DNA of 36,066 bases from Bacteroidales bacterium UBA1189 (GCA_002309805.1 DBYJ01000001.1:2471-38536); one strand, 5' to 3'; shown: positions 16,379 through 24,713, numbered from the stretch's first letter. The notes: a model not told the origin generated them from the letters alone. Translations and numbers: made by a program.

Positions 16379-18010
16379 TTATTCTGTATATTGGTTAGTT
16401 TTCGGATGCTTGCTGATTTGCAGGTCTGTTTCGGGGAAATACTCGGCGATGAGGGCATAGAGGTCAGGGTCGTAAGCACGCAGTTCTTCGCGGGTGTTCA
16501 CGTAGTTGTGCTTGCCGTCGGGACGTGGCATCTCAGCGTTGACGTTGAACCAGTCCTGCACGCCCTCGGCCCAGTATTCGTAGATATCGACAGCCGCATA
16601 GGTGTTTACGAAACGTCCTTCGGATAGTGCTTTGTCAAGCAATGCTTGAAGACGGGAATTGATGTCGGGATGAACTTGCAGGATGCCCACCAAATGGATG
16701 GCGTGGGAAAACTCGTGAATGAGGATGTCCTCGGCATGGTACTTGTCTATTTGGTAAGCCAGCACGTTCTCCTCAGCACACGAGGTGAGTGGCAGTTCCA
16801 GGTCGCCTCCTAAACCTCGGGCACGGAGGTTCCAGTTGAGGGTGGTGTCATTACGCAGATTAGCATGTTCGGGGATGTCGGTAGTTCCCTCGTAGCGCGC
16901 CATCACAGCTAGACGGACATCCTTGTTGATCATGGCATCAAGAACGGGCTTGTCTAGCATGGAGGTCATGGCATAGACTGTGCGATAGGCCTGCACCAGA
17001 CAGCTGTCGGGCACTCGCCACGATGAAAGAATAGGTATGCCGTTGCAGTCGATGTACTTCTTGTAGAAGGTGGGATAGCCTTTTTCTTTGGGTACCGAGG
17101 TGATGACGCAATGACCCTCTCCCCGCTCCCCCATAGAGGGGGAGAACTCCCCGCCCTCACGGGAGGGGATGGGGGTGGGTCCGCTATAAAGATTTACCTT
17201 TGGGTGTTTGCTTATCTGCTCGTCAATGGCTGGGAAATATTTGCTGATAAGGCGATATAGACGTGGGTCGTAGCGTTTGAGGTCCTCACGCGTATTCACC
17301 CAGTTGTGCTTTCCATCGGGAAGGGGCATCTCGGCGTTGACGTTGAACCAGTCCTGCACGCCCTCAGCCCAGTATTCGATGAAGTTTTCAAGGGCGTAGG
17401 TGTTCTGGTACTTGCCTTCGGCGATGGCTTTGTCCATCAGCCGCTGAAGCTTCTGGTCGATGGATGGATCTACAAGATTGATGCCTACCAAGTGGATAGT
17501 ATGGGCAAACTCATGGATGAGGATGTCCTCTGCGTGGTACTGGTCTATTTGGTAGGCCAAGATGTTTTCCTCGGCACAGGTGGTTAGCGGAAGTTCCATT
17601 GTTCCTTCAAGGCCACGCGCACGGCAATCCCAGTTGAGGGTGGTGTCGTTGCGAAGATAGGCATGCTCGGGGATGTCGGTGGTACCCTCGTAGCGGGCCA
17701 TGACGGCCACACGCACATTGTGGGCAACCATCGAGTCAAGCACTTCGTGGGGCAGGCAGGAGGTCATGGCATAGAGCGTCTTATAGGCTTGCACTAAACA
17801 GCTATCAGGCACACGCCACGAGGACATCAGGTGGATGCCGTTGACATTGACATATTTCTTGTAGAAATCCGGCCAGCCGTAGGCTTTCGGAGGTGTTGTT
17901 ATGGTACACTCCGGCATATCCTCCCAGGAGAAGGAGGCTTTGTGACGGCTCGTGCAGCCCACAAACAATGCCATTAATAACAGCAGGAGAAACCCTTCAT
18001 ATTTTCTCAT
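16379..18010 (-). CDS. Lipoprotein with two tandem HExxH zincin domains
   Basis: 543 residues from ATG at 18010, chosen over an upstream GTG (18031) because AAGAAAAGAAGAAAT precedes it like a ribosome site. Lipobox LFVGC, acylated C19. Two copies of a ~230-residue domain follow, about 70% identical by eye; each starts with GYPTFYKKYIDCNGI-like sequence and carries an active-site motif: HEFAHTIH in copy 1, HEFSHAIH in copy 2. Each has a downstream EYWAEGVQDWFNVN, whose Glu could be the third zinc ligand (gluzincin-like). Predicted surface or periplasmic metallopeptidase; I do not recognise the named family and no substrate is shown. The two copies are joined by a 69-base palindromic insert (17113-17181). 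It lies in the proline operon, 27 bases after the CotH gene. Confidence 0.75.
   Translation of the reverse strand: MRKYEGFLLLLLMALFVGCTSRHKASFSWEDMPECTITTPPKAYGWPDFYKKYVNVNGIHLMSSWRVPDSCLVQAYKTLYAMTSCLPHEVLDSMVAHNVRVAVMARYEGTTDIPEHAYLRNDTTLNWDCRARGLEGTMELPLTTCAEENILAYQIDQYHAEDILIHEFAHTIHLVGINLVDPSIDQKLQRLMDKAIAEGKYQNTYALENFIEYWAEGVQDWFNVNAEMPLPDGKHNWVNTREDLKRYDPRLYRLISKYFPAIDEQISKHPKVNLYSGPTPIPSREGGEFSPSMGERGEGHCVITSVPKEKGYPTFYKKYIDCNGIPILSSWRVPDSCLVQAYRTVYAMTSMLDKPVLDAMINKDVRLAVMARYEGTTDIPEHANLRNDTTLNWNLRARGLGGDLELPLTSCAEENVLAYQIDKYHAEDILIHEFSHAIHLVGILQVHPDINSRLQALLDKALSEGRFVNTYAAVDIYEYWAEGVQDWFNVNAEMPRPDGKHNYVNTREELRAYDPDLYALIAEYFPETDLQISKHPKTNQYTE
17113..17181. repeat. Palindromic in-frame insert (AGACCC element), copy 1
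   Basis: Ends GACCC/GGGTC with internal CCCTC-rich arms that pair with GGGAGGGG. It encodes the linker SGPTPIPSREGGEF and following residues between the two zincin domains. Confidence 0.8.
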
Positions 18011-18037
18011 GATATTTCTTCTTTTCTTCACGCTAAA

Positions 18038-19834
18038 CTATTCATTCGTAACAGTAATGTTCCAATCGATCTGCGCGGCTTTATTTCCATAGGCCAGCAC
18101 GATGTTTACTTTATAGTTCCTCGGAGCGCATTGCGTGGGGTGTTTGCCGAGGATGAAATGGAAATCGTCGTACGAGAGTTCCACATAGACAGAGCTGTCG
18201 GTGCCGTAGGGAGAAAGTGCCCCTTCGCTGTCGAACCAAAAGCCCAAGCCTTGGGCATCGCTTGCATTGGTGTCCCACTGAAGAACACCGTCTTGGTTGT
18301 GAGCCAGACGAAGAGTTCCTTCGGCCAGCAACGCAGGTATCTGCGATACGTCCACGTGCAACGTCTTCTCTATCACGGCGCAGTCATCAGCCGTGGGGTA
18401 GAAATTTATGCCGAAATGATGTCCGTCCTGCGGATAGGTAACCGAGTAGGAGAGGGATGATTCAATCGTCACCTCATTGGAGGGATTGGGCGTGGGTGTC
18501 CCACCTCCCTGCGGATTCTCGTCATAGGCAGCGATGACGCTGTCGAGATAGTCAAATCGGTCGTTGAGCCAGAGGCGCAGACGCGATACCTGTTCAGCAG
18601 GGTTGTAGTTCCTGATTTGCCAGAGCGAGCAATCGGCACGCATGGCTGTAGCGATGACATCGTACGTGGCGTCGATGTTCGCCAGTACCATTTCCTGCAT
18701 CTCGTCGCGCTTCTCTTGCCAACGAGCCTTGAAAGCACGGACAAACTCGGGCATTCCGAACAAACGGGAGAAAAACGGCGAAGGACCACTGCCGTAGGCT
18801 TCCCTTCCCGTGAAGGGTTGACGGCCGAGGATAAGCAGACGGGTATTCTCAAAATAGGTATGTCCCCAACCCCAATAGTCGTACATGTCGCCCCAGTTGT
18901 AGCTGAAGCCGCCGTCGCAGTCCCACACGGGGCCCATCGTCCAGCGTCCACCCAGGTCGCGGTGGATATAGACACTCCGGGCCGAAGGGTTATTGTCGAG
19001 CTCGACGTTAGCTATCACCTCTTGCACAATCAGGTAGTCAATCATGGAGCGGACATCCAGCAGGGTGTTGACCTTCTGCCAGTCAAGGCTGACGATGGCC
19101 TGCTCCAACTGGGCGAATTCGGTGCGTGCCCATTCCAATTGCGTAGCGTCAGGATTGGCGGGCGATTTCACGGCTACTGCCATGCGGATGACTTCAGAGT
19201 AGAAGTTGTTGGTGGCCGAAGGCGCGTCGGCAGGCCCGTCGTTGATGTCGAGCGCCAGCAGGAGCCCGCCATCGGGGTCGATAGCTACGCGGTTGCCGCC
19301 CTGTTCCACTTGTTCCGTCACCATATACAATCCCATGTTCTGACCATTGAGCTTGACTGTGGCATAGCGTGAATGGTTAGTATAGGGAAGGCCTAACACA
19401 TGGGCCAGCGTGAAGCCCACGTTGTTCATCATGTGGGTCACGTCGCGATAGTCGGCCAGCAGCACCCAGTCGCGGTTCTGCGCCATGCCGAGCATGGGTG
19501 CCGGCTCGTCGAGCTTGATACGGTAGGGCTTCTTGGGATACCACTCCCACGTGGAGTTTCCGCGCCCGCGAATCTGTCCCCGCCCCTCGTAGTCGTCAAA
19601 GACCTCTCCGCCTTCCACCGTAATGGTGCAGGGACGGTAGTCGGCAGGGTCTTTCGAATCGACGTCCACTTTACCGTCGGTCATAATGTCGATGTTGGCC
19701 AGACCGTATGCAAAGTAGTTCACCGAATCGACGGCTGGCGTGGGGTCTGAATCAATAATCGGCTCTTCCTCGGGCTGGCAAGCCACGAGGAAGAGAAGCG
19801 CCAGGGGGAAAAGTAGTTTGGCAGAGTGCCTCAT
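18038..19834 (-). CDS. CotH-family lipoprotein (predicted secreted protein kinase fold)
   Basis: 598 residues with lipobox LVAC, acylated C19, so it is exported and membrane-anchored. The CotH domain spans about 60-440: RGRGNSTWEWYPKKPYRIKL, DWVLLADYRDVTHMMNN, NGQNMGLYMVTEQVEQGGNR and GPVWDCDGGFSYNWGD are family landmarks; the first includes the Lys and the last the Asp expected to bind ATP/Mg in CotH kinases. A second beta-rich domain (about 455-598, possibly DUF4859-like) follows. In Bacillus CotH phosphorylates coat proteins; roles of Bacteroidota secreted members are unknown to me. The ATG directly follows the pruA stop (TAAATG, no spacing), so it is translationally coupled to a catabolic enzyme, an unusual pairing. 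Confidence 0.85.
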   Translation of the reverse strand: MRHSAKLLFPLALLFLVACQPEEEPIIDSDPTPAVDSVNYFAYGLANIDIMTDGKVDVDSKDPADYRPCTITVEGGEVFDDYEGRGQIRGRGNSTWEWYPKKPYRIKLDEPAPMLGMAQNRDWVLLADYRDVTHMMNNVGFTLAHVLGLPYTNHSRYATVKLNGQNMGLYMVTEQVEQGGNRVAIDPDGGLLLALDINDGPADAPSATNNFYSEVIRMAVAVKSPANPDATQLEWARTEFAQLEQAIVSLDWQKVNTLLDVRSMIDYLIVQEVIANVELDNNPSARSVYIHRDLGGRWTMGPVWDCDGGFSYNWGDMYDYWGWGHTYFENTRLLILGRQPFTGREAYGSGPSPFFSRLFGMPEFVRAFKARWQEKRDEMQEMVLANIDATYDVIATAMRADCSLWQIRNYNPAEQVSRLRLWLNDRFDYLDSVIAAYDENPQGGGTPTPNPSNEVTIESSLSYSVTYPQDGHHFGINFYPTADDCAVIEKTLHVDVSQIPALLAEGTLRLAHNQDGVLQWDTNASDAQGLGFWFDSEGALSPYGTDSSVYVELSYDDFHFILGKHPTQCAPRNYKVNIVLAYGNKAAQIDWNITVTNE

Positions 19835-21460
19835 TTATTTCATATAGGTGTACCGGTAGTCCGTCGGGGTGACGAGCGTTTCCTTGATGCAGCGGGGCAG
19901 CACCCAACGGATGAGGTTGAACTCGCCGCCAGCCTTGTCGTTGGTGCCGCTGGCACGGCTGCCTCCGAAGGGCTGCATGCCGACGACAGCACCCGTCGGA
20001 CGGTCGTTGATGTAGAAGTTGCCAGCGGTATAGCAAAGGTCGTCAGCAATCTTCTGCACGGCCTGACGGTCACGGCCAAAGACAGAGCCGGTAAGACCGT
20101 AGGGCGATGTGGTATCGAGCAGTTGGACAGCTTCGTCCACCTTGTCGTCGTCGTAAGGCCAAACGGTCAGCACGGGGCCGAAAATCTCCTCTTCCATTGT
20201 CTTGAAATGGGGATTGGTGGTTTCGATGACCGTAGGCTCAACGAAGTAGCCCTTGCTCTTGTCGCGCTTGCCGCCCATGACAATCTTCGCGTCGGCAGCC
20301 TCCTCGGCATAGCGGAGATACGAGTCGATGTTGTTCCATGAGGCCTCGTCAATGACGGCATTGATGAAGTTCATCGGGTTGCAGACGTCGCCCATCGTCA
20401 CCTCGGCAGCCATGCGTTTCATCTCTTGCAGCACGGCGGGCCACAGGCTCTTGGGGATATACATGCGGCTGGCAGCGGAGCATTTCTGTCCTTGGAACTC
20501 GTAGGCGCCGGTGAAGGCAGCCCAAGCGACTTCCTTGACGGGGCTGGAGGGATGGACGAAGATGTAGTCCTTGCCGCCCGTTTCGCCCACGAGGCGCGGA
20601 TAGCTGACGTAACTGGCGATGTTCTCGCCCACGCTCTTCCACAGCGTCTGGAAGGTGCCGGTAGAGCCGGTGAAGTGGATACCGGCGAGGTTCTTGTCGG
20701 CGCAGCAGATCTTGCCGATGAGGGAGCCCTGACCGGGGAGAAAGTTGACGACACCAGCGGGCAGTCCGGCCTCTTCGTAGAGTTTCATCAGGTAGTAGTT
20801 GCTGAGGGTAGCCGTTGATGAGGGTTTCCAGATAGTGGTGTTGCCCATCAGCACGGGTGTCATATTGAGGTTGGAGGCAATGGACGTGAAGTTGAACGGA
20901 GTGACAGCCAGCACGAAGCCTTCGAGCGGGCGGTATTCCGTGGAGTCGATGACGCCTGTGCCGTCCTTGGGTTGGATGGCATAGAGCTTCGAGGCATAGT
21001 GGACGTTATAGCGGAAGAAGTCGATGGTCTCGCAGGCGGAGTCGATTTCAGCCTGATAGATGTTCTTGCTCTGTCCGAGCATCGTAGCGGCATTGAGGAT
21101 GGGGCGGTACTTGGTGGCGAGCAGTTCGGCACACTTCATGACGATGGCGGCACGAACCGTCCAGTCGGTATTGGCCCATTGCTTGTGAGCCTCCATAGCA
21201 GCATCGATGGCCATGCGGATTTCTTTCTCACCTGCCTTGTGGTAGCGGGCAAGGACGTGACCATGGTCGTGGGGGCAGACCACCTCAGCCACATTACCCG
21301 TGCGGATTTCCTTACCTCCGATGATGAGGGGGATATCGACGACGGTGTTCATCTGACGCTCCAGCTCAGCCTCAAGGGCGATGCGCTCGGGCGAGCCTTT
21401 CAGATACGCTTTCACCGGCTCATTAGCCGGAACGGGGAATTGTACAATGGCATTTTTCAT
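19835..21460 (-). CDS. pruA: 1-pyrroline-5-carboxylate dehydrogenase (ALDH4 type)
   Basis: 541 residues. It should oxidise P5C/glutamate-5-semialdehyde to glutamate with NAD+, the last step of proline and hydroxyproline breakdown. It is a stand-alone enzyme of the mitochondrial ALDH4A1 type, with no proline dehydrogenase domain fused as in PutA. Seen: oxyanion N190 in TPFNF, general base E293 in LVGETGGKDY, catalytic C327 in FQGQKCSAASR, and the ALDH4-specific SKNIYQAEIDSACETIDFFRYN (131-152, here split by reading). The C-terminal NDRPTGAVVGMQPFGGSRASGTNDKAGG is also ALDH4-like. It lies 65 bases after asd and is followed without spacing by the CotH gene. Its product links the hypD and flavoprotein reactions to glutamate. 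Confidence 0.93.
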   Translation of the reverse strand: MKNAIVQFPVPANEPVKAYLKGSPERIALEAELERQMNTVVDIPLIIGGKEIRTGNVAEVVCPHDHGHVLARYHKAGEKEIRMAIDAAMEAHKQWANTDWTVRAAIVMKCAELLATKYRPILNAATMLGQSKNIYQAEIDSACETIDFFRYNVHYASKLYAIQPKDGTGVIDSTEYRPLEGFVLAVTPFNFTSIASNLNMTPVLMGNTTIWKPSSTATLSNYYLMKLYEEAGLPAGVVNFLPGQGSLIGKICCADKNLAGIHFTGSTGTFQTLWKSVGENIASYVSYPRLVGETGGKDYIFVHPSSPVKEVAWAAFTGAYEFQGQKCSAASRMYIPKSLWPAVLQEMKRMAAEVTMGDVCNPMNFINAVIDEASWNNIDSYLRYAEEAADAKIVMGGKRDKSKGYFVEPTVIETTNPHFKTMEEEIFGPVLTVWPYDDDKVDEAVQLLDTTSPYGLTGSVFGRDRQAVQKIADDLCYTAGNFYINDRPTGAVVGMQPFGGSRASGTNDKAGGEFNLIRWVLPRCIKETLVTPTDYRYTYMK

Positions 21461-21488
21461 GTGAATTACTATTTTTATAAAAATGAAA

Positions 21489-21544
21489 CTTTAACCTTTA
21501 ATCTTTAACCCTTAATCTTTAATCTTTAACCCTTAACCCTTATC
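21489..21544. repeat. 7-bp TTAA-rich tandem repeat between asd and pruA
   Basis: Eight 7-base units (CTTTAAC, CTTTAAT, CTTTAAC, CCTTAAT, CTTTAAT, CTTTAAC, CCTTAAC, CCTTATC on the plus strand). The repeat fills the intergenic gap and provides the last codons and the stop of asd (RVKG, TAA). Confidence 0.85.
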
Positions 21545-22584
21545 AGATATTCTGCAATCTGTACGGCGTTGAGGGCGGCACCCTTGCGGATTTGGTCACC
21601 CACAATCCAGAAGCTCAGCCCGCAGTCGTCGGTGAGGTCCTTGCGGATGCGCCCTACATAGACGGGATCTTTTCCGGACAGGAACAGCGGCATGGGGTAA
21701 GGGAGACCTTCTTCCCGTTCCCCCGTGAGGGCTCCCCTCCCTTCATGGGAGGGGTTGGGGGTGGGTCTCTCATCCATTAGCACCAGACCCTCGCCCTTGG
21801 CAAAGGCTTCGCGGGCCTCGGCAACCGTGATGGGGCGCTCGGTTTCCACCCACAGGCTCTCGCTATGGCTGCGCAGAGCCGGCACGCGGACGCAAGTGGC
21901 GCTGACGCGGATGTCGCTATGCATAATCTTGCGTGTCTCGTTATACATCTTCATCTCCTCCTTCGTGTAGCCGTTGTCGGTGAAGACGTCGATTTGCGGA
22001 ATGAGGTTGAAGGCGAGCTGATAGGCAAACTTGTTGACGGTGACGGGCTCGCCAGCCAGCACCTGACGGTACTGCTCGTAGAGCTCAGCCATAGCCTGCG
22101 CTCCTGCGCCGCTGGCAGCCTGATAGGTGCTGACGTGGACGCGACGGATGTGGCTCAGCCCCTCGATGGCCTTCAGCGCCACCACCATCTGGATGGTGGT
22201 GCAGTTGGGGTTGGCGATGATGCCGCGCGGACGGACAAGGGCATCGGCGGCGTTCACCTCGGGAACCACCAGAGGAACGTCCTCGTCCATGCGGAAGGCG
22301 CTACTGTTGTCGATCATCACGGTACCGTAGCGGGTGATGGCGTCGGCAAACTTGCGCGATGTCCCTGCTCCAGCCGACACAAAGGCGTAATCGACACCCT
22401 TGAAATCGTCGTTGTCCTGAAGCAGACGGACCGTAACGTCCTTGCCGCGGAAGGGGTATGTGCGTCCTGCACTACGCTCGCTGCCGAACAGCAGCAGTTC
22501 GTCGACGGGGAAATTCCGCTCACTCAATACACGGAGCAATTCCTGCCCCACGGCGCCGCTGGCGCCTACTATAGCGATTCTCAT
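21526..22584 (-). CDS. asd: Aspartate-semialdehyde dehydrogenase
   Basis: 352 residues. It reduces aspartyl phosphate to aspartate-4-semialdehyde with NADPH, feeding lysine/diaminopimelate, threonine and methionine synthesis. The nucleotide loop is GASGAVGQELL (8-18), the catalytic C128 is in ANPNCTTIQM, and the substrate region SGAGAQAMAEL is at 158-168. Odd: residues about 273-297 (PTPNPSHEGRGALTGERE and flank) are encoded by a palindromic insert at 21704-21768; without it DE would join YPMPLFLSGKDPVYVGRIRKDL as in ordinary Asd. The C-terminus RVKG is encoded by the 7-bp repeat. It is the first gene after a strong promoter and may head the proline-catabolic operon, although its own role is biosynthetic. 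Confidence 0.93.
   Translation of the reverse strand: MRIAIVGASGAVGQELLRVLSERNFPVDELLLFGSERSAGRTYPFRGKDVTVRLLQDNDDFKGVDYAFVSAGAGTSRKFADAITRYGTVMIDNSSAFRMDEDVPLVVPEVNAADALVRPRGIIANPNCTTIQMVVALKAIEGLSHIRRVHVSTYQAASGAGAQAMAELYEQYRQVLAGEPVTVNKFAYQLAFNLIPQIDVFTDNGYTKEEMKMYNETRKIMHSDIRVSATCVRVPALRSHSESLWVETERPITVAEAREAFAKGEGLVLMDERPTPNPSHEGRGALTGEREEGLPYPMPLFLSGKDPVYVGRIRKDLTDDCGLSFWIVGDQIRKGAALNAVQIAEYLIRVKG
21704..21768. repeat. Palindromic in-frame insert (AGACCC element), copy 2
   Basis: Ends AGACC/GGTCT, internal hairpin arms CTCCCCTCCC and GGGAGGGG. It lies in a surface-loop position of asd and keeps the frame. Confidence 0.85.
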
Positions 22585-22616
22585 CTTGTTGTCTTATTGA
22601 TGGGTTTGACTTGTTG
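22585..22616. repeat. 8-bp repeat (CTTGTTGA family) in the asd leader
   Basis: Units CTTGTTGT, CTTATTGA, TGGGTTTG, ACTTGTTG abut the asd start codon directly, between it and the promoter. On the transcript they form the 5' leader in the complementary sense (TCAACAAG-like). Confidence 0.6.
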
Positions 22617-22641
22617 CCTTTTTTCTCTGTTTAAAGATTTG

Positions 22642-22673
22642 CAAAGTTACGACGAAAAATCCCATTCTCCAAA
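22642..22673 (-). promoter_or_regulatory. Promoter of asd and probably the whole proline-catabolic operon
   Basis: On the minus strand TTTG (22673-22670), a 20-base spacer, TAACTTTG (22649-22642). I find no other TAnnTTTG promoter in the gaps of the next seven genes down to 8348, which range from 0 to 69 bases. Confidence 0.75.
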
Positions 22674-22783
22674 CATTCTCTGTGAAATTAACATTAATCA
22701 ATGTTTACCCCTTTTTTATATAATAAGGAACTTGAGCAATACGTTATTCATAGAGAATGGTCTCATCCATTCCCGAAAAAATG

Positions 22784-24154
22784 ATGAAAAGAAATCAGTT
22801 TCCCTTTCTGCTTTTGTTAGCAGCCACGTTTGTGGTGGGCTGCAACAGAACAGCCTGCGACGTGGTTTGTCCGAACAAGCAGCAGCTCGATTGGGCTGAG
22901 GCTGAGGTGGGCGTGCTCATCCACTTCGACATGCCCGTGTTCGACGACACCTATAATTTCCGCCGTTGGGGCACACACCCTGATGTCTCCGCCTTCAATC
23001 CCTCCGACCTGAATACCGACCAATGGCTTGAGACGGCTCAGCGCCTTGGGGCTAAGTATGCTGTGCTGGTGGCAAAGCATTGTAGCGGCTTCAGCCTATG
23101 GCCTACGGAGGCTCACGACTATAGCGTGAAGAACTGCCCCTGGAGGGGAGGGCGGGGTGATGTTGTGGCTGACTTCATCGCCTCGTGCCGGAAGTATGGC
23201 ATCCGGCCGGGCATCTATGCGAGCACTACGGCCAACGGCTATCTGTACGTCGATAATCCAGGCCGCGTGCAGCCAGGCGGGCCTGTGACGCAGGAGGAAT
23301 ACAACGCCATTGTCGTCCGCCAGCTTACTGAGCTCTGGAGCAACTACGGCGATTTGTTCGAGATATGGTTCGACGGAGGCGTTCTCTCTCCCAAGGAGGG
23401 TGGCGCCGATGTGCTTTCGCTGGTCAAGAAGTTGCAGCCTCGCGCTATCCTTTTTCAGGGCCCCTACGGGCACGAAAACCTCATCCGTTGGGTAGGCAAC
23501 GAGTCTGGTACGGCTCCCTATCCCTGCTGGGCCACAGCCGATTCCACAACCAATTCCGATGGTGTGCGCGTGGTGGAAGGGCTGCATGGCCGGCCTGACG
23601 CTCCCTTCTGGTGTCCTGGCGAATCGGACTTCACCCTGCGCTACAACTGGTCGTACCAAGGCGGATGGTTCTGGCACGAAGGGCAAGACCACATGATGTT
23701 CTCCGTCGATGAGCTGATGAAGAAGTACGAGACGAGTGTCGGGCGCAATACAAACATGCTGCTGGGCGTTGTCATCGACAATCGCGGGCGTGTACCTGAT
23801 GCTGACGTGGAGCGTATTGCCGCCTTTGGTAACGCTATTCGTAAGCGCTACGGCACACCTGCCGCACAGACTTCTGGCAAGGGCGACGAACTGACGCTGA
23901 GCCTCCGCTCGCCCATTCGGACAGATAGGATAATCCTACAGGAGGACATCCGTCGGGGGGAGCGCGTGCTGGCTTGGCATCTCGAAGGCATACGCCCTGA
24001 CGATACCGTCGTGACGCTCTGCGAAGGCTCGAATATCGGACACAAGCATATTGCTACGTTCGACCCTGTTGAAGTGAAGGCTGTGCGCCTCGTTGTCGAT
24101 GACAGAAAAGCCCGTCCTCACATCCGCAACCTCTCCGTCTTCCCTGCGGAATGA
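22784..24154 (+). CDS. GH29 alpha-L-fucosidase lipoprotein
   Basis: 456 residues from the ATG at 22784; ATGs at 22781 and 22757 are also in frame, but this one places the basic MKRN directly before the hydrophobic signal. The lipobox is VVGC with acylated C20. GH29 enzymes remove alpha-L-fucose with retention. The nucleophile is D197 in FEIWFDGG. E280 in FWCPGESDF is a likely acid/base, in the place used by subfamily B (alpha-1,3/1,4) enzymes. The N-terminal WAEAEVGVLIHFDMP and GAKYAVLVAKHCSGFSLWPT are typical GH29 strands. A short beta domain follows from about 365. The likely substrate is host or dietary fucosylated glycans, handled at the periplasm or surface. It is divergent from asd and stands alone. 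Confidence 0.9.
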   Translation: MKRNQFPFLLLLAATFVVGCNRTACDVVCPNKQQLDWAEAEVGVLIHFDMPVFDDTYNFRRWGTHPDVSAFNPSDLNTDQWLETAQRLGAKYAVLVAKHCSGFSLWPTEAHDYSVKNCPWRGGRGDVVADFIASCRKYGIRPGIYASTTANGYLYVDNPGRVQPGGPVTQEEYNAIVVRQLTELWSNYGDLFEIWFDGGVLSPKEGGADVLSLVKKLQPRAILFQGPYGHENLIRWVGNESGTAPYPCWATADSTTNSDGVRVVEGLHGRPDAPFWCPGESDFTLRYNWSYQGGWFWHEGQDHMMFSVDELMKKYETSVGRNTNMLLGVVIDNRGRVPDADVERIAAFGNAIRKRYGTPAAQTSGKGDELTLSLRSPIRTDRIILQEDIRRGERVLAWHLEGIRPDDTVVTLCEGSNIGHKHIATFDPVEVKAVRLVVDDRKARPHIRNLSVFPAE

Positions 24155-24176
24155 CTTGTGCCGTCTGCTTTTTGTT

Positions 24177-24217
24177 ATTCTATCTATAGCCGATATTTCT
24201 TCCGCTATATATAGAAT
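24177..24217 (+). terminator. Hairpin after the GH29 gene, possible terminator
   Basis: ATTCTATCTATAGC (24177-24190) pairs with GCTATATATAGAAT (24204-24217), one mismatch, 13-base loop, 22 bases after the fucosidase stop. AT-rich, with no immediate long T run, so termination is only likely. Confidence 0.5.
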
Positions 24218-24245
24218 AGTGTAGGAAATGCCTTTTTTCCTTCAT

Positions 24246-24308
24246 AATCTGTCATAATCCTTCACTCATTCTTAGTTCATAATCAATAACTTTGACAGAT
24301 TGAAGGAT
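24246..24308 (+). other. Interleaved inverted repeats (pseudoknot-like order)
   Basis: AATCTGTCA (24246-24254) matches TGACAGATT (24293-24301) and ATCCTTCA (24257-24264) matches TGAAGGAT (24301-24308). The order is A, B, A', B', which is the order of an H-type pseudoknot, not of a nested hairpin. No function known to me. Confidence 0.45.
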
Positions 24309-24340
24309 ATGAAGGAGAAAATAAATTTTTTTTATTTTTC

Positions 24341-24502
24341 GGAAGTAAAAAAGGAAGTAAAAGAGGAAGTAATGCCAGCTGTGCTGGCAGGAAGTAAAAG
24401 TGGACGAATGCCCTGAAATGTCGAAAAGAATACTATCGTCCTGCGCGTAGCGCATAACTCCCATTTTAACTTCCACTTTTACTTCCCTTTTTACTCCCAT
24501 TT
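24341..24502 (+). repeat. ~160-bp dispersed element, left copy of an inverted pair
   Basis: It begins with three 12-base GGAAGTAAAAAA-type units (24341, 24353, 24365), then a hairpin (TGCCAGC, TGT, GCTGGCA at 24373-24389), then GGAAGTAAAAGTGGACGAATG, a variable stretch, ATCGTCCTGCGCGTAGCGCA and a closing set of GTAAAAGT-type units in reverse. The same element lies inverted at 26885-27045. Confidence 0.85.
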
Positions 24503-24550
24503 AAAATACTGCTTTAGCGACTGCCCCAACAGCCCTTGCTTCCCCAAAGA

Positions 24551-24691
24551 TTCCATCAAATGGAAAAAAAGTTCCATCAAATGGAATAAAAATTCCATCA
24601 GCTGGAACAAAAGTCCCATCAAATGGGAATATATTCCCAGCCTATGGGATTTTTTTCCCACCAGCTGGGATTTTTCCAGCGTTAGGCGTTG
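24551..24691 (-). repeat. 21-bp array of six mini-hairpins (array 2)
   Basis: Six 15-base inverted repeats start at 24551, 24572, 24593, 24614, 24635 and 24656, an exact 21-base period. Read on the minus strand the order mirrors array 1: a leader period with CTAACGCTGGAAAAA, then TCCCA/TGGGA units, then TTCCA/TGGAA units. In the 24155-24757 gap the remaining contents are the hairpin, the ~160-bp element and the antiporter promoter. Confidence 0.9.
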
Positions 24692-24713
24692 TCGTTGCTA
24701 AATTTGCTAAACG

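Noticed and set aside
24252..24500. Minus-strand frame of 82 codons starting MGVKREVKVEVK
   Set aside because: It is encoded by the ~160-bp repeated element (12-base units read as four codons). Such frames follow the repeat and lack a promoter or family similarity.
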